This document shows positions 44,986 to 54,117 of a stretch of DNA of 64,000 bases, piece by piece (within the stretch, counting starts at the first letter, position 1; every line of letters starts with the position of its first letter). The position numbers were made by a program, and so were the translations under genes. Source of the stretch: Desulfobotulus alkaliphilus. Its GTDB lineage: Bacteria > Desulfobacterota > Desulfobacteria > Desulfobacterales > ASO4-4. The stretch spans positions 46,437-110,436 of the forward strand of contig NZ_VLLC01000009.1 of assembly GCF_007830435.1 (NCBI RefSeq), in the 5' to 3' direction. The notes beneath the pieces are model-generated. The model was not told where the DNA came from. It saw nothing but the letters and a program-made list of their open reading frames with translations, and searched no databases.

Positions 44986-45287
44986 TGAATAGTTACAAAA
45001 TATGTACACTTTGTAAGGCAGAGGATAAGGATCGGGCAGGATGATATCCTGCAGCCGGTTATTCTGAACCATTTGGTCATGGGAGGCAATCTTATTTCTC
45101 GCGAGATTTTTTTAATTCCAATGGCCTTTGCCTTTCAGCCGTTTTTTTGAATTTTTTTCTGATTACCACTGTCTTTCAGCCTTACAAACCTTAATCATGG
45201 AAATTATATGACCAGATTTTACGCATGTCAGCGGGCACCTGTAAAGGGTGCCCCTACACTAAACAGGGGTTGTAAAAAACATTCGCA

Positions 45288-45390
45288 GGGGCAGGCCTTG
45301 CGCCTGCCCGTATTAAAGCCCGCACCATAGGCATAGCAACAACCTGACCAGCAAGCTGTGGCTGAGTCAGGGTAGTAATAAGAATATTTT
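45288..45390. repeat. Dispersed intergenic repeat, family B, copy 2
   Basis: It matches 21286-21378: GCAGGCCTTGCGCCTGCCCG at the left and GGCTGAGTCAGGGTAGTAAT at the right. It ends about 20 bases before the VOC protein gene. Confidence 0.65.
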
Positions 45391-45412
45391 TTGATATCTG
45401 CTGAGGTGAATG

Positions 45413-45868
45413 ATGATTCTGTGCATGGACCATTTAAATATTGTTGTGACAGACCTTAAAAAAGCAACAGGCTTTTTTGAGGCCATGGGATTCAGGCCAG
45501 TGATGGAATCAGAGCTGGACAGTGCTTTTCTTGAAAAGGCCACGGGTCTTTCCGGGGTGAAGGGCCGTTTTATTGCCATGGAACACTCAGGGTCTTTCAT
45601 GCGCCTTGAGCTTCTGGAATATCAGCCAGCAAAGGCTCCGGACGGGCGGATATCCATGGCAAATCAGGTGGGATTCAGGCATCTGGCCTTTCAGGTTGAG
45701 GATATGGAAAAAACCGTTGAAAGCCTGAAGGCTTTGGGTGCGGTTTTCCTGAGTCCTGTGCAGACATGGGAGAAGACAGGCAAAAAACTGGTGTATTTTC
45801 TGGGGCCGGATGGCATTCTCATGGAACTTTGTCAGTATCCGGCCTCCCCTGAAGGGGAGGCGGCCTGA
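45413..45868 (+). CDS. VOC/glyoxalase-superfamily protein
   Basis: A 151-residue single-chain VOC protein with two beta-alpha-beta-beta-beta modules. Likely metal ligands are His in MDHLNIVV, Glu in RLELLEY, His in FRHLAFQV and Glu in LMELCQY. The arrangement fits glyoxalase I or methylmalonyl-CoA epimerase-like enzymes; the substrate is unknown. Its 3' end overlaps the convergent patatin gene by 37 bases. Confidence 0.85.
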   Translation: MILCMDHLNIVVTDLKKATGFFEAMGFRPVMESELDSAFLEKATGLSGVKGRFIAMEHSGSFMRLELLEYQPAKAPDGRISMANQVGFRHLAFQVEDMEKTVESLKALGAVFLSPVQTWEKTGKKLVYFLGPDGILMELCQYPASPEGEAA

Positions 45869-46932
45869 TCCTTTTCTTCTACTGCGAATGCTGTTTCGGG
45901 GATGAGCTTCAGGATGCTTTCCCGTAAATTTTCTGCGGCAGGTTTCGCCTGCTCAAGGATGCTTTCCATGCGGTTGAAATGAAGCAGACGGATGTCCTGC
46001 ACTTCCGGCCGTATATAGATATGGGGCTGCTGGTACTTCATTTTGGATGAGGTGATGGAGTGCTGCATGATTTTAAAGGTATCAAACAGAACATCCGTTG
46101 CGCGGATTTCTTTGCCATTGGTGTGGCTCCCCTTGCCAGCCACGTCAATGGCAATAACGATGTCGCAGGATTCAAGCAGGTGGTCATAGGGCAGAGGATT
46201 GCTTGTCCCGCCGTCTATGTAAAGGCTTTTGCCCACAGGCTGGGGAGGAAAGAGCCCCGGAACGGCCATGCTGGCCTGCAGAGCCGTGAGCAGATTGCCG
46301 CTTTCAAAAACCATTTCTTCGCCTGTCCTGTAGTCTGTGGCGATGACCATCAGGGGAATTTTCAGTTCTTCAAAGCGATGAACACCTGTTTTTTCACCCA
46401 GAAAATGGATCAACCCCTCACTGCTGAACAGTCCGCCGTTTTCCAGATCCAGCTGCATGAGATCGCTAAGGGACAGCCCGGATTTTCCCTGAATGAGGTT
46501 CAGGAAAATCTTTGTGTTGCTGCCGGAAAATGTCTGAAAAAGGCTTCTGATTTCCTTGCCGGAGAGTCCTGAGGCGTAGAGGCTTCCGATAATTGCTCCA
46601 ATACTGCTTCCTGCGATTTTTTCCGGCCTCAGGCCTGCTTCATCCAGCACTTCCAGCATGGCAATGTGGGAAAGTCCCGTAGCGCCGCCGGAGCCAAGGG
46701 CAAGGCCTATGGTGGGGGCGCTTGTTTTTGCGTAAAGGCCTCCTGGGATCATGGCGGACAGCGCAAGGCAGATAATCAGCATAAATATGCTGTATTTTAT
46801 CCTTCCCTGGTTTATCTCGCCTCGTAAGGTAGTGGTGCCTGTTTTTTTTGGATGCCTGGAAATCATACGAAAGATCAGGTACTGACGAAATGTAATGGCC
46901 ATGGGTTTGTCCGTCTTTTTAATCTCGTTCAT
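45832..46932 (-). CDS. Patatin-like phospholipase with WYL-type leader
   Basis: It has up to 366 residues. The patatin domain starts PTIGLALGSGGATGLSHIAM (oxyanion G-rich loop), has nucleophile motif GSSIGAIIG, and the dyad Asp in YIDGGTSNPLP. Patatins hydrolyse acyl lipids. A hydrophobic segment (MLIICLALSAMIPGGLYA, about 51-68) looks like a signal peptide. The good ribosome site (GAGG) is only at 46932, so the first 46 residues may be translated. These residues resemble the N-terminus of the WYL regulator at 42231 (RQYLIFRMISRHPKK against RQCLMLRMIPWHPKK). A start at 46782 would give the expected exported form. Confidence 0.8.
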   Translation of the reverse strand: MNEIKKTDKPMAITFRQYLIFRMISRHPKKTGTTTLRGEINQGRIKYSIFMLIICLALSAMIPGGLYAKTSAPTIGLALGSGGATGLSHIAMLEVLDEAGLRPEKIAGSSIGAIIGSLYASGLSGKEIRSLFQTFSGSNTKIFLNLIQGKSGLSLSDLMQLDLENGGLFSSEGLIHFLGEKTGVHRFEELKIPLMVIATDYRTGEEMVFESGNLLTALQASMAVPGLFPPQPVGKSLYIDGGTSNPLPYDHLLESCDIVIAIDVAGKGSHTNGKEIRATDVLFDTFKIMQHSITSSKMKYQQPHIYIRPEVQDIRLLHFNRMESILEQAKPAAENLRESILKLIPETAFAVEEKDQAASPSGEAGY

Positions 46933-47163
46933 AATAACCTCGATTCCCGCTTGATTTTCATTTCTACAGCACTACACAATGTGCATAGGTGGTGCCGAAT
47001 TTGTGAACACCCGCATCCTTTCTTTCCTGTTTGAAAAAAGTTTTGATGTTTTAGCTGCGGATCTTGCCACGTCATGGGACTGCAGCGAGGCTTAAGGCTG
47101 ATCGGATACTAAAAAAAAACCTGTATCCAGCTCCAGGGTCTGAAAACAGACACTCCATGAAAA

Positions 47164-48393
47164 TCAGAAGGATGAAAGTTCAGCATAAAATGTCTCTATC
47201 CTTCTGAAAACTTCTTTCCATGTGAAGGCCTGCATCCTCTTTCCGGCTTCTCCAGTATCCATACAGAGATTCTCAGACAGGCGGCCGATCTCCTCTGCCA
47301 GAATACGGGAAAGCCTTACAATCATATCCGGCATATCCTTTTCAAAGGGCCTGTCGATGGTTTCAAGGGGAGGCAGTCTGAGCAGACGAATACTGTCAGA
47401 ATCTCCATGGCCGGTAATTTCCACAGTCCCCGGAAGATCCGTGGCCATCACCCGGCAGCCCGAAGCAAGGGCTTCAAAAAGTACAAGGGGCAGGCCCTCG
47501 TAAAAAGACGGAAGGATGAAAATATGGGCCTCTTTCATCCTTTCTGCAAGTTCTTCCTGACTCAGCATACCCGTAAGACTTACCCGGTCTTCCATGGATT
47601 TTGCCAGACGGAGGCAGGTCTCATATTCCGTACCGGAACCCGATCCTGCAAGGAAAAGGTGAAAGGAAGACGGAGAAACCGCCATGGCTTCAACGGCCTT
47701 AAGAAGCCAGAAAACGCCCTTGGAAAAGGAAAGTTTGCCCGCATAAAGAATATTGACAGGAGGAGGCGCTGGTTTTTGGGCAGGAAAAAAAAGCTTTTCA
47801 TTGAATCCTGTGCCTGCAACCATGATTTTTGAATGGGGAATGCCGTAAAGGAGGGAAATTTCTTCTTTCTGAACCCGGCTGAGAGCAAGGATGCCATGGG
47901 CCCTCCTGCAGCCTTCCACAACCCTTTGTCCCAGATGGGAGCAGAGATCCAGCTGCCTGATATCCGTTCCATGGCAACTGATCACAAGGGGAATCTCCGG
48001 GAACAGCTCTGCTGCAAAGGCAGACATCAGCCAGAGATGGTTGCTGTGGATAATATCGGGGCAGAATTTTTCCACCGCCCCTCTGATCCTGTTTTTAAAA
48101 ACAAGCTCATAGGTATCCAGCTGATCCGGTGTCAGATTTTTAAAACAGACACTGGGGTATGGCATGACATCACTCATGCCCGGTATGAGAAAAGGCAGTT
48201 CTTCCGAAGAAAAGCGGATCGCCCGGCTGTTCTCAGGCGACAAATGGGGTATGGGGACAGACTCCCCCTTTTCCATGGCAGATAAAAGAAAAACCCCATG
48301 ATTTGCAGCCGCAGCCTCTCTGATAAGGGAACGGACATAATATCCGCTGCCTGTAAAACCCGGTTTCTGACTCAGCAGGTAGAGTATTTTCAT
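47164..48393 (-). CDS. GT4-family glycosyltransferase
   Basis: A 409-residue GT-B enzyme. The N-terminal domain starts MKILYLLSQKPGFTGSGYYV with the acceptor site SCHGTDIRQLD. The donor-binding half has NILYAGKLSFSKGVFWLLKA and FILPSFYEGLPLVLFEALAS, the EX7E motif of GT4. It transfers a sugar to an unknown acceptor, probably glycan or lipid. It is isolated from any glycan cluster here. ATG 48393 has GAGG six bases before it; the frame is open 21 codons further. Confidence 0.88.
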   Translation of the reverse strand: MKILYLLSQKPGFTGSGYYVRSLIREAAAANHGVFLLSAMEKGESVPIPHLSPENSRAIRFSSEELPFLIPGMSDVMPYPSVCFKNLTPDQLDTYELVFKNRIRGAVEKFCPDIIHSNHLWLMSAFAAELFPEIPLVISCHGTDIRQLDLCSHLGQRVVEGCRRAHGILALSRVQKEEISLLYGIPHSKIMVAGTGFNEKLFFPAQKPAPPPVNILYAGKLSFSKGVFWLLKAVEAMAVSPSSFHLFLAGSGSGTEYETCLRLAKSMEDRVSLTGMLSQEELAERMKEAHIFILPSFYEGLPLVLFEALASGCRVMATDLPGTVEITGHGDSDSIRLLRLPPLETIDRPFEKDMPDMIVRLSRILAEEIGRLSENLCMDTGEAGKRMQAFTWKEVFRRIETFYAELSSF

Positions 48394-48551
48394 CTGATCC
48401 TCTGCATCCTGTTCTCCAAAAATATGCCCGTCCCCATGAAAACATCTGGCTTTCATAATTAAAAAACACTGGTAAGCCTGTGGAGGTCATGGCATAGTCC
48501 GTAAAGAAATCAAGCCCTGTCATCTTTTTAACAACATAAAAGGAAAAAAAT

Positions 48552-48884
48552 ATGGAAATTACCAGCAGAAAAGAAAACAATACCATGATTGTATCCGTTC
48601 AGGGAAGAATCGATGCCGTCACTGCCCCGGCCTATGAAAGCGGTATGAAAGAGCTGCTTGAAAAAGAAACGCTTTTTATTCTTGATTTTGAAAAACTGGA
48701 GTACATCAGCAGTGCCGGTCTGCGGGTAATTCTTGCAACGGCCAAAAGCCTGAAGGCCAAGTCCGGCAAAATGGTCATGGCCAATGTTACCGGTACGGTG
48801 AGAGAGGTTTTTGATATCTCCGGTTTTGGAGCTATTTTTACCATGTATGATTCCATTGAGGCTGCCCTTGCGGGTATGGAATAG
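48552..48884 (+). CDS. STAS-domain anti-sigma factor antagonist
   Basis: A 110-residue single STAS domain. The phosphorylatable Ser is in LEYISSAGLRVILATA (about Ser57 or Ser58). In partner switching the unphosphorylated form binds the anti-sigma kinase and frees the target. It is the first of three genes that make a full module with the next two. Confidence 0.92.
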   Translation: MEITSRKENNTMIVSVQGRIDAVTAPAYESGMKELLEKETLFILDFEKLEYISSAGLRVILATAKSLKAKSGKMVMANVTGTVREVFDISGFGAIFTMYDSIEAALAGME

Positions 48885-48893
48885 GCGGTTACC

Positions 48894-49298
48894 ATGAAAA
48901 AACTCCGGGTTGAGGCTGTACTCGATGCGCTGGAAAGGGTGCTGGCTTTCACTGGAGAAGAGGCCGAAGCTGCAGGCCTTGACCCCGGAAAATGCATAAA
49001 ACTCGCCCTTGTTCTGGAAGAAGCCTTTGTCAATATCTGTTCCTATGCCTACCCTGAAGGCTCCGGCTTTGCAGAAATTTTCTGTGGCACTGAAGACAGG
49101 TGTTTTGTGGTAGAAATCCATGATGAAGGCGAGGCCTTCAATGTGCTTTCCCTGCCGGACCCCGATACTTCCCTTGGTATCGAAGAAAGGGAGATCGGCG
49201 GTCTTGGTATCCACTTTATCCGTCAGTTCACAGACAAGGTGGCATACGGCAGAGAAAATAACAGAAATATCTTAACCATGCATTTTGGTATCCACTGA
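48894..49298 (+). CDS. Anti-sigma factor serine kinase (RsbW/SpoIIAB-like)
   Basis: A 134-residue HATPase_c protein: N box LALVLEEAFVNICSYAYPEG, G1 box EIHDEGEAFN, and G2-like IGGLGIHFIRQFTD. It should phosphorylate the STAS protein just upstream and bind a sigma factor or other target. It starts nine bases after the STAS gene. Confidence 0.92.
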   Translation: MKKLRVEAVLDALERVLAFTGEEAEAAGLDPGKCIKLALVLEEAFVNICSYAYPEGSGFAEIFCGTEDRCFVVEIHDEGEAFNVLSLPDPDTSLGIEEREIGGLGIHFIRQFTDKVAYGRENNRNILTMHFGIH

Positions 49299-49385
49299 TC
49301 CAGCTCCACGGCCAGCTTTTTTTGCTGAATGTCTTCTTCATTCACGAGGCCCGGTATTCAATCAATCCGTAAAAGGGGTGCGTTC

Positions 49386-51419
49386 ATGCTCCATTCCCTG
49401 AAAACCAGAATATGCATCCTTATTGCTCTGGTGCTTACCCTTGTGGCTGTTCCTGTTCTGTATTTTACCCATAAAGACGGCGTACAGGCCATGTCCGAAG
49501 CAGAGCAGCGCAGTGTGCAAAACGTTCTGGAGCTGGCAGAGCTGAACATACGCAGCGGATACCGCAGTCTTCTCTACAGCCGGGTGGATGCTGTCAGGGC
49601 CCACAGGCAGAACCTTGAATCCATGGTTGCCGTGGCCCGTAAAGGTTTTGATCTGATTTTTTCTTCCACGGCCTCCCCTGCGGAGCTGAAAAAAAAAGAG
49701 GGCCTTGCCCTTGACTGGATCAGCGGCCTTGCTTCCGTGGATGGCACAGAATTTCTTGTTCTCAATAAAGAAGGCATTCTCATCGCCCATCCGGATGCGG
49801 GCATCCGCAACAGCAACCTGAACCAGATGGAAGATATCAAAGGATTTCCACTGGCAGATGCCGTCAATGATGAAGCCAGACGACTGGGCACAGCCAGCAC
49901 CACCTTTTTCTGGACCTTTGGAAGTGATGGAAAGGCCAGAAAAAAATTTGGCTGGTTTGTTCATTATCCTGCCACGGACTGGGTGCTGGGAGCCGTGGCA
50001 GACATTGAAGCACTGGAGCATGAGGGAGAGCGCAAAAAAAAGGAAATGCTGGACAACCTCAAGGCCAACTTTGAAACAATCCGCATTGCAAGGTCCGGCT
50101 CCCTGATTCTTTTTGACAGAAGTGGCGAAATACTCATTCCTTCAAAGAATGAAGATCCGGATCTGCTCTCCACCCTGTACCCGGAAACGGAAAAACCGCT
50201 TTTTGAAGAACTTCAGCTGCTGGCTGCTACCGGAAGCCGGGAAGCCATCCCTGTGATTCTCCCGGATCTTCAAGGAGAAATGAGGGAGCGTGTCATTTTC
50301 TGCACCTACTTCAGAACCCTTGGGTGGTATGTGGCAGCCATTGCCTACACCGATGAAATCCGTGCACCGGCACAGGCCCTTGTACAGCGCTTAAGCCTGA
50401 TCATTGCAGGTCTTTTTCTGGTAAGCATGGCACTGGGTTTTTCAATATCCAACCGCATGACCCGCCCCCTCAATACCCTTGCCGCCTTTGCCAAGGCCCT
50501 GCCGGATTCGGATTTCACTTCAGATAAGGCCCTGTGCGGAGCCATTGAACACCTGCCGGGCCGCCATCAGGATGAGGTGGGTCGCCTTGCAAAGGCCCTG
50601 CTTTTCATGGAAGCCTCCCTGCGTGACAATATCCGCTGCCTGATGGAAACAACGGCTGCCAATGAACGGATGGAGGGCGAGCTCAGTGTGGCAAGGGAAA
50701 TTCAGCTGGGCCTTCTCCCTAAAACCTTTCCACCATTTCCCAATCATTCGGAATTTGATCTTTATGCCAGTCTGGAACCGGCAAGGGAAGTGGGGGGAGA
50801 TCTCTATGATTTCTTTTTCATGGATGAAAAGCATTTCTGCTTTGCCGTGGGGGATGTTTCCGGCAAGGGTGTTCCGGCCTCCCTGTTCATGGCCATCAGC
50901 AGAACGCTGCTCAGGTCTGCGGCAGCAAGGGAGAAAGACCCTGCCAGAATCATGAGCACCATGAACAACGATCTTGCCTCCAGCAATCCCAACTCCATGT
51001 TTGTCACCCTTTTTATCGGTGTTCTGGATCTGGATACGGGCCTTCTTGTCTATGCCAATGGCGGCCATAATCCGCCGGTAAAAATATCTTCCGGCAAACT
51101 CCCTGAGTTCATGACAGGCCGCAGCGGCCCCCTGGTGGGTGCCATGGAGGATATGCCCTATCAGACCCTTGAAATTCAGCTTGAACCCGATGACACCCTT
51201 TTTGTTTATACCGACGGAGTCACGGAAGCCATGGATACGGAGCAGGCACTCTACTCCGACCCCCGCCTCGTCAGAACCCTTAGCGGAACCCATGGGAAAA
51301 GCCCCAGAGAGATTATTGAACTCATTGAAAAGGATGTGGCCGCCCATGTGGGCAGGGCAGAACCCTCCGATGACATTACCATGCTCTGCCTGCGTTATGC
51401 GGGAATCCATCCGGGCTGA
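49386..51419 (+). CDS. Membrane PP2C phosphatase with Cache sensor (SpoIIE/RsbU type)
   Basis: A 677-residue protein. A membrane segment (ICILIALVLTLVAVPVLYF) is followed by a periplasmic dCache-like sensor (about 30-335), a second membrane segment (LSLIIAGLFLVSMALGFSIS), a HAMP linker (NRMTRPLNTLAAFAKAL) and a SpoIIE-type phosphatase with metal-binding DVSGKGVPASLFM and VYTDGVTEAMD. It should dephosphorylate the STAS protein in response to an external small molecule. ATG 49386 has AAGGGG upstream. Confidence 0.93.
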   Translation: MLHSLKTRICILIALVLTLVAVPVLYFTHKDGVQAMSEAEQRSVQNVLELAELNIRSGYRSLLYSRVDAVRAHRQNLESMVAVARKGFDLIFSSTASPAELKKKEGLALDWISGLASVDGTEFLVLNKEGILIAHPDAGIRNSNLNQMEDIKGFPLADAVNDEARRLGTASTTFFWTFGSDGKARKKFGWFVHYPATDWVLGAVADIEALEHEGERKKKEMLDNLKANFETIRIARSGSLILFDRSGEILIPSKNEDPDLLSTLYPETEKPLFEELQLLAATGSREAIPVILPDLQGEMRERVIFCTYFRTLGWYVAAIAYTDEIRAPAQALVQRLSLIIAGLFLVSMALGFSISNRMTRPLNTLAAFAKALPDSDFTSDKALCGAIEHLPGRHQDEVGRLAKALLFMEASLRDNIRCLMETTAANERMEGELSVAREIQLGLLPKTFPPFPNHSEFDLYASLEPAREVGGDLYDFFFMDEKHFCFAVGDVSGKGVPASLFMAISRTLLRSAAAREKDPARIMSTMNNDLASSNPNSMFVTLFIGVLDLDTGLLVYANGGHNPPVKISSGKLPEFMTGRSGPLVGAMEDMPYQTLEIQLEPDDTLFVYTDGVTEAMDTEQALYSDPRLVRTLSGTHGKSPREIIELIEKDVAAHVGRAEPSDDITMLCLRYAGIHPG

Positions 51420-51445
51420 GTTGTCTTTTCATCATGAAACCAGAC

Positions 51446-51474
51446 TTGTCATAGCCTGCATTCTGGTATATATA
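51446..51474 (+). promoter_or_regulatory. Candidate sigma-70 promoter of the preQ1 operon
   Basis: TTGTCA (51446-51451) and TATATA (51469-51474) have a 17-base spacing, about 75 bases before queD. The gap shows no riboswitch that I can recognise. Confidence 0.4.
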
Positions 51475-51550
51475 TTTTCGGTTTTGCGGACGAGTGGCAG
51501 CCCGCTATACAAATTCTCCCTCCCCTGACTGTTGAATAAAGAGGTGGCCC

Positions 51551-51967
51551 ATGCTTTCCATTACCCGAGAGTTCCGCTTTGAAGCGGCGCACCGTCTGGC
51601 CCTTGCCCACCTGACGGATGAAGAAAACACAGAAATTTTTGGCCCCTGCGCCCGCATCCATGGTCACAGTTACCGGTTGCGGGTGACGCTTTCTGGCACA
51701 ACAAATGCCTTCGGCTGGATTTTAAATTTTTCTGAGCTGAAAAAAATCGTTTACCAGCATGTCCTTTCGGAATACGACCATGCCTGCCTGAATGAGCTGC
51801 ATGACTACAGAAACGACATTCCAACGGCAGAAAATATGGCAAAAACCATTTTCCGCCGTTTAGAGCCCCACCTGCAGGGCCCCAACTACCGTCTGCTGCG
51901 TATCTGTGTCCATGAAACAGAGAATGCCTGGGCCAGCTGGGAGGCAGACCATGCTCTTTGTTCATGA
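51551..51967 (+). CDS. queD: 6-carboxytetrahydropterin synthase
   Basis: The 138-residue QueD converts dihydroneopterin triphosphate to 6-carboxytetrahydropterin in preQ0/queuosine biosynthesis. Zinc ligands are the His in FEAAHRLAL and HGHSY, and the catalytic Cys is in FGPCARIHGH. EYDHACLNEL and HETENAWASW close the site. It is the first of four preQ1 genes; its 3' end overlaps queE by 17 bases. Confidence 0.94.
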   Translation: MLSITREFRFEAAHRLALAHLTDEENTEIFGPCARIHGHSYRLRVTLSGTTNAFGWILNFSELKKIVYQHVLSEYDHACLNELHDYRNDIPTAENMAKTIFRRLEPHLQGPNYRLLRICVHETENAWASWEADHALCS

Positions 51968-52568
51968 GCTTTTTCATTCCATACAGGGAGAAGGCCCCTT
52001 TTCCGGAAGACCTGCGGTTTTTCTGAGACTTTCGGGCTGTGTCACGCCCTACTGCAGCTTCTGTGACACGAAGGAAGCCCTGGAAAAGGGAAAAGAAGTT
52101 TCCGAAGAAAAAATTCTGGAAGAAATCCTTTCATACAAAACCGCCCTTGTGGTCATCACCGGAGGAGAACCCTTCCTTCAGTGGGAAACAGGCCTGCAGG
52201 CCCTTGAGTCCCGCCTGATGGATGAAGGCCTTGAAGTCCAGTATGAAAGCAGCGGCAGGGCCGGTATTCCTGAAAATGTTCTGGGAAAAATTGTTCTTTC
52301 ACCCAAACCGGGACAATGGCCACCTCCAGAAATTCTCAAGAGGGCCTTTGCCCTGAAACCTCTCATGGAAAAAAATCCGGAACCGGTGCTGAAGGCCATT
52401 CAGGCAACCGGCTTTCCACCGGAAAAAGTATGGCTGATGGCGCTGGGAGCCAGCCGGGAAGAGCAGCTCCAGCACATGCCTGCCCTTTGGGAAATCTGCA
52501 GGAAGTATGGGTATCACTTCTGCCCCCGGCTGCATATTCTTGTCCATGACAGGAAAAAAGGTGTCTGA
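51951..52568 (+). CDS. queE: 7-carboxy-7-deazaguanine synthase (radical SAM)
   Basis: The 205-residue QueE rearranges 6-carboxytetrahydropterin to 7-carboxy-7-deazaguanine. The opening ELFHSIQGEGPFSGRPAVFL is typical. The cluster motif is GCVTPYCSFCDT, so the Cys spacing is CX4CX2C, one residue longer than the usual CX3CX2C. VITGGEPFLQ is the SAM-binding motif. GGGAGG stands six bases before ATG 51951. Confidence 0.92.
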   Translation: MLFVHELFHSIQGEGPFSGRPAVFLRLSGCVTPYCSFCDTKEALEKGKEVSEEKILEEILSYKTALVVITGGEPFLQWETGLQALESRLMDEGLEVQYESSGRAGIPENVLGKIVLSPKPGQWPPPEILKRAFALKPLMEKNPEPVLKAIQATGFPPEKVWLMALGASREEQLQHMPALWEICRKYGYHFCPRLHILVHDRKKGV

Positions 52569-52586
52569 ATACAAAAAGGAGTTTTC

Positions 52587-53276
52587 ATGTCCGGCTGCAC
52601 AGACTGTGTTCTTGTTCTTTCCGGTGGTATGGATTCCACCGTCCTTCTTTATGATCTGATTTCAAGGGGGAAAAAAACCGCCGCTTTAAGCTTTGATTAC
52701 GGTTCCCGCCACAATCATAAAGAACTGCCTCTGGCTGCATCCACATGCCGGAAGCTGGGAATTTCCCATAAAATCGTATCCCTTGACTTCATGGCAGAGC
52801 TTTTTTCATCGGCCCTCTTCCATACGGGTCCGCCTGTTCCCGAAGGCCCCTATAAAAGCGAAAACATGTCCCAGACCATTGTCCCCTTCCGCAATCCCAT
52901 CATGATGAGCATTGCCGTTGGATATGCCGAATCCATTGGTGCTGCGGAAGTGCTGCTGGCATCCCACAGCGGAGACCATGCCCTCTACCCGGACTGTCGC
53001 AGAGAATTCAATGCTGCCTTTAATCAGGCCGTCCGTCTGGGTACCGATGACAAGGTAAGGCTCTCCTTTCCCTATGCGGATCTGGACAAAAGACAGATTG
53101 CGGATCTTGGCCGTTCGCTGGGTGTGGATTTCAGCAGAACCTGGACCTGCTACAAAGGAGGAGCCCTTCACTGCGGCCGTTGCAGCGCCTGCATCGAACG
53201 CAGCCATGCCCTGAGGCATGGAGAAGGAATGGATCCCACCAGCTACGAAAATCCGGATGAAAAAAATGGAAGATAA
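52587..53276 (+). CDS. queC: 7-cyano-7-deazaguanine (preQ0) synthase
   Basis: The 229-residue QueC uses ATP and ammonia to convert 7-carboxy-7-deazaguanine to preQ0. The PP-loop is VLVLSGGMDSTVLLYDL (about 8-24). The C-terminal zinc site has CYKGGALHCGRCSACIERSH with four Cys. Its end overlaps queF by 11 bases. Confidence 0.95.
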   Translation: MSGCTDCVLVLSGGMDSTVLLYDLISRGKKTAALSFDYGSRHNHKELPLAASTCRKLGISHKIVSLDFMAELFSSALFHTGPPVPEGPYKSENMSQTIVPFRNPIMMSIAVGYAESIGAAEVLLASHSGDHALYPDCRREFNAAFNQAVRLGTDDKVRLSFPYADLDKRQIADLGRSLGVDFSRTWTCYKGGALHCGRCSACIERSHALRHGEGMDPTSYENPDEKNGR

Positions 53277-54090
53277 ATACCTCTCTGCCCTGCCCCTGGG
53301 CCGCACCGTGGCGTTCAGCCCCCTTTACGATCCTTCCCAGCTTTGCCCCGTACCCCGCAGCCTTGCCCGTCAGGCGCTGGGTATTTCTGCTGAAAAGGGC
53401 CTGCCCTTTTATGGGGAAGACATATGGAACTGCTGGGAGCTTTCATGGCTGGATGAAAACGGAAAACCCCTGCTGGCTGTGGCGGAAATCCGTATCCCGG
53501 CAGACAGTCCTTTTCTGGTGGAATCCAAATCCTTAAAGCTCTACCTCAACAGCTTCAACATGACCCGCATATCCGGCACCGAGGAACTGAAATCAACCCT
53601 CATCCGTGATATCACTGCCATCGTGCAGGCAAAAATTGACCTCACGCTCCATATGCCGGAAGATTTTTTTCACCTCAGGCCCGGAGAACCCGAAGGGCTG
53701 TGCATCGACACCCTGCCCTTTAATGCAGAGAAACCGGCCTTTCCCGAAACCGGGGACAGCAAGGGGATCATCTCAGAAAAACTTTTTTCAAGACTTCTGC
53801 GAAGCCACTGCCCAGTAACGGGTCAGCCGGACTGGGCAACGGTGCATATCGCCTACAGGGGCCAGCCCATCTGCCATGAAAGCCTTTTGCGCTATATTGT
53901 CAGTTTAAGGGAGCATACGGGCTTCCATGAATCCTGTGCGGAAACCATCTTCTGCTGCATCCTTGAGAGATGCAGGCCAGAAAACCTCATGGTTTCAGCC
54001 AGATTCACCCGAAGGGGCGGCATTGACATCAATCCCTTCAGAAGCACCCACTCCTGCACCATGCCCAATGAGAGGGATTTCCGGCAGTAA
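53266..54090 (+). CDS. queF: NADPH-dependent preQ0 reductase (long two-domain form)
   Basis: The 274-residue QueF reduces the nitrile of preQ0 to preQ1, the last step before transfer to tRNA. The N-terminal half has the NADPH-binding LVESKSLKLYLNSFN; the nucleophile Cys is in SHCPVTGQPDWATVHIAY. The length fits the E. coli-type tandem T-fold form, not the short Bacillus type. ATG 53266 lies close to the conserved N-terminus and overlaps queC. Confidence 0.94.
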   Translation: MEDKYLSALPLGRTVAFSPLYDPSQLCPVPRSLARQALGISAEKGLPFYGEDIWNCWELSWLDENGKPLLAVAEIRIPADSPFLVESKSLKLYLNSFNMTRISGTEELKSTLIRDITAIVQAKIDLTLHMPEDFFHLRPGEPEGLCIDTLPFNAEKPAFPETGDSKGIISEKLFSRLLRSHCPVTGQPDWATVHIAYRGQPICHESLLRYIVSLREHTGFHESCAETIFCCILERCRPENLMVSARFTRRGGIDINPFRSTHSCTMPNERDFRQ

Positions 54091-54117
54091 ATATAAAAAT
54101 AAAGAGGATATAATCAC

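Larger units (their letters stand above)
44729..45412. other. Gene-free repeat-rich stretch
   Basis: No gene is supported in about 680 bases. It holds family C copy 2 (44779-44985), a small perfect palindrome GCAGGATGATATCCTGC (45036-45052), a hairpin with GGGCACC (45233-45239) and GGTGCCC (45247-45253), and family B copy 2 (45288-45390). Confidence 0.65.

Noticed and set aside
48552-51419. Sigma-B-like stress operon with its own sigma factor
   Set aside because: The partner-switching trio is clear, but no sigma gene is adjacent; the ECF-type factor at 56704 is too distant to link.
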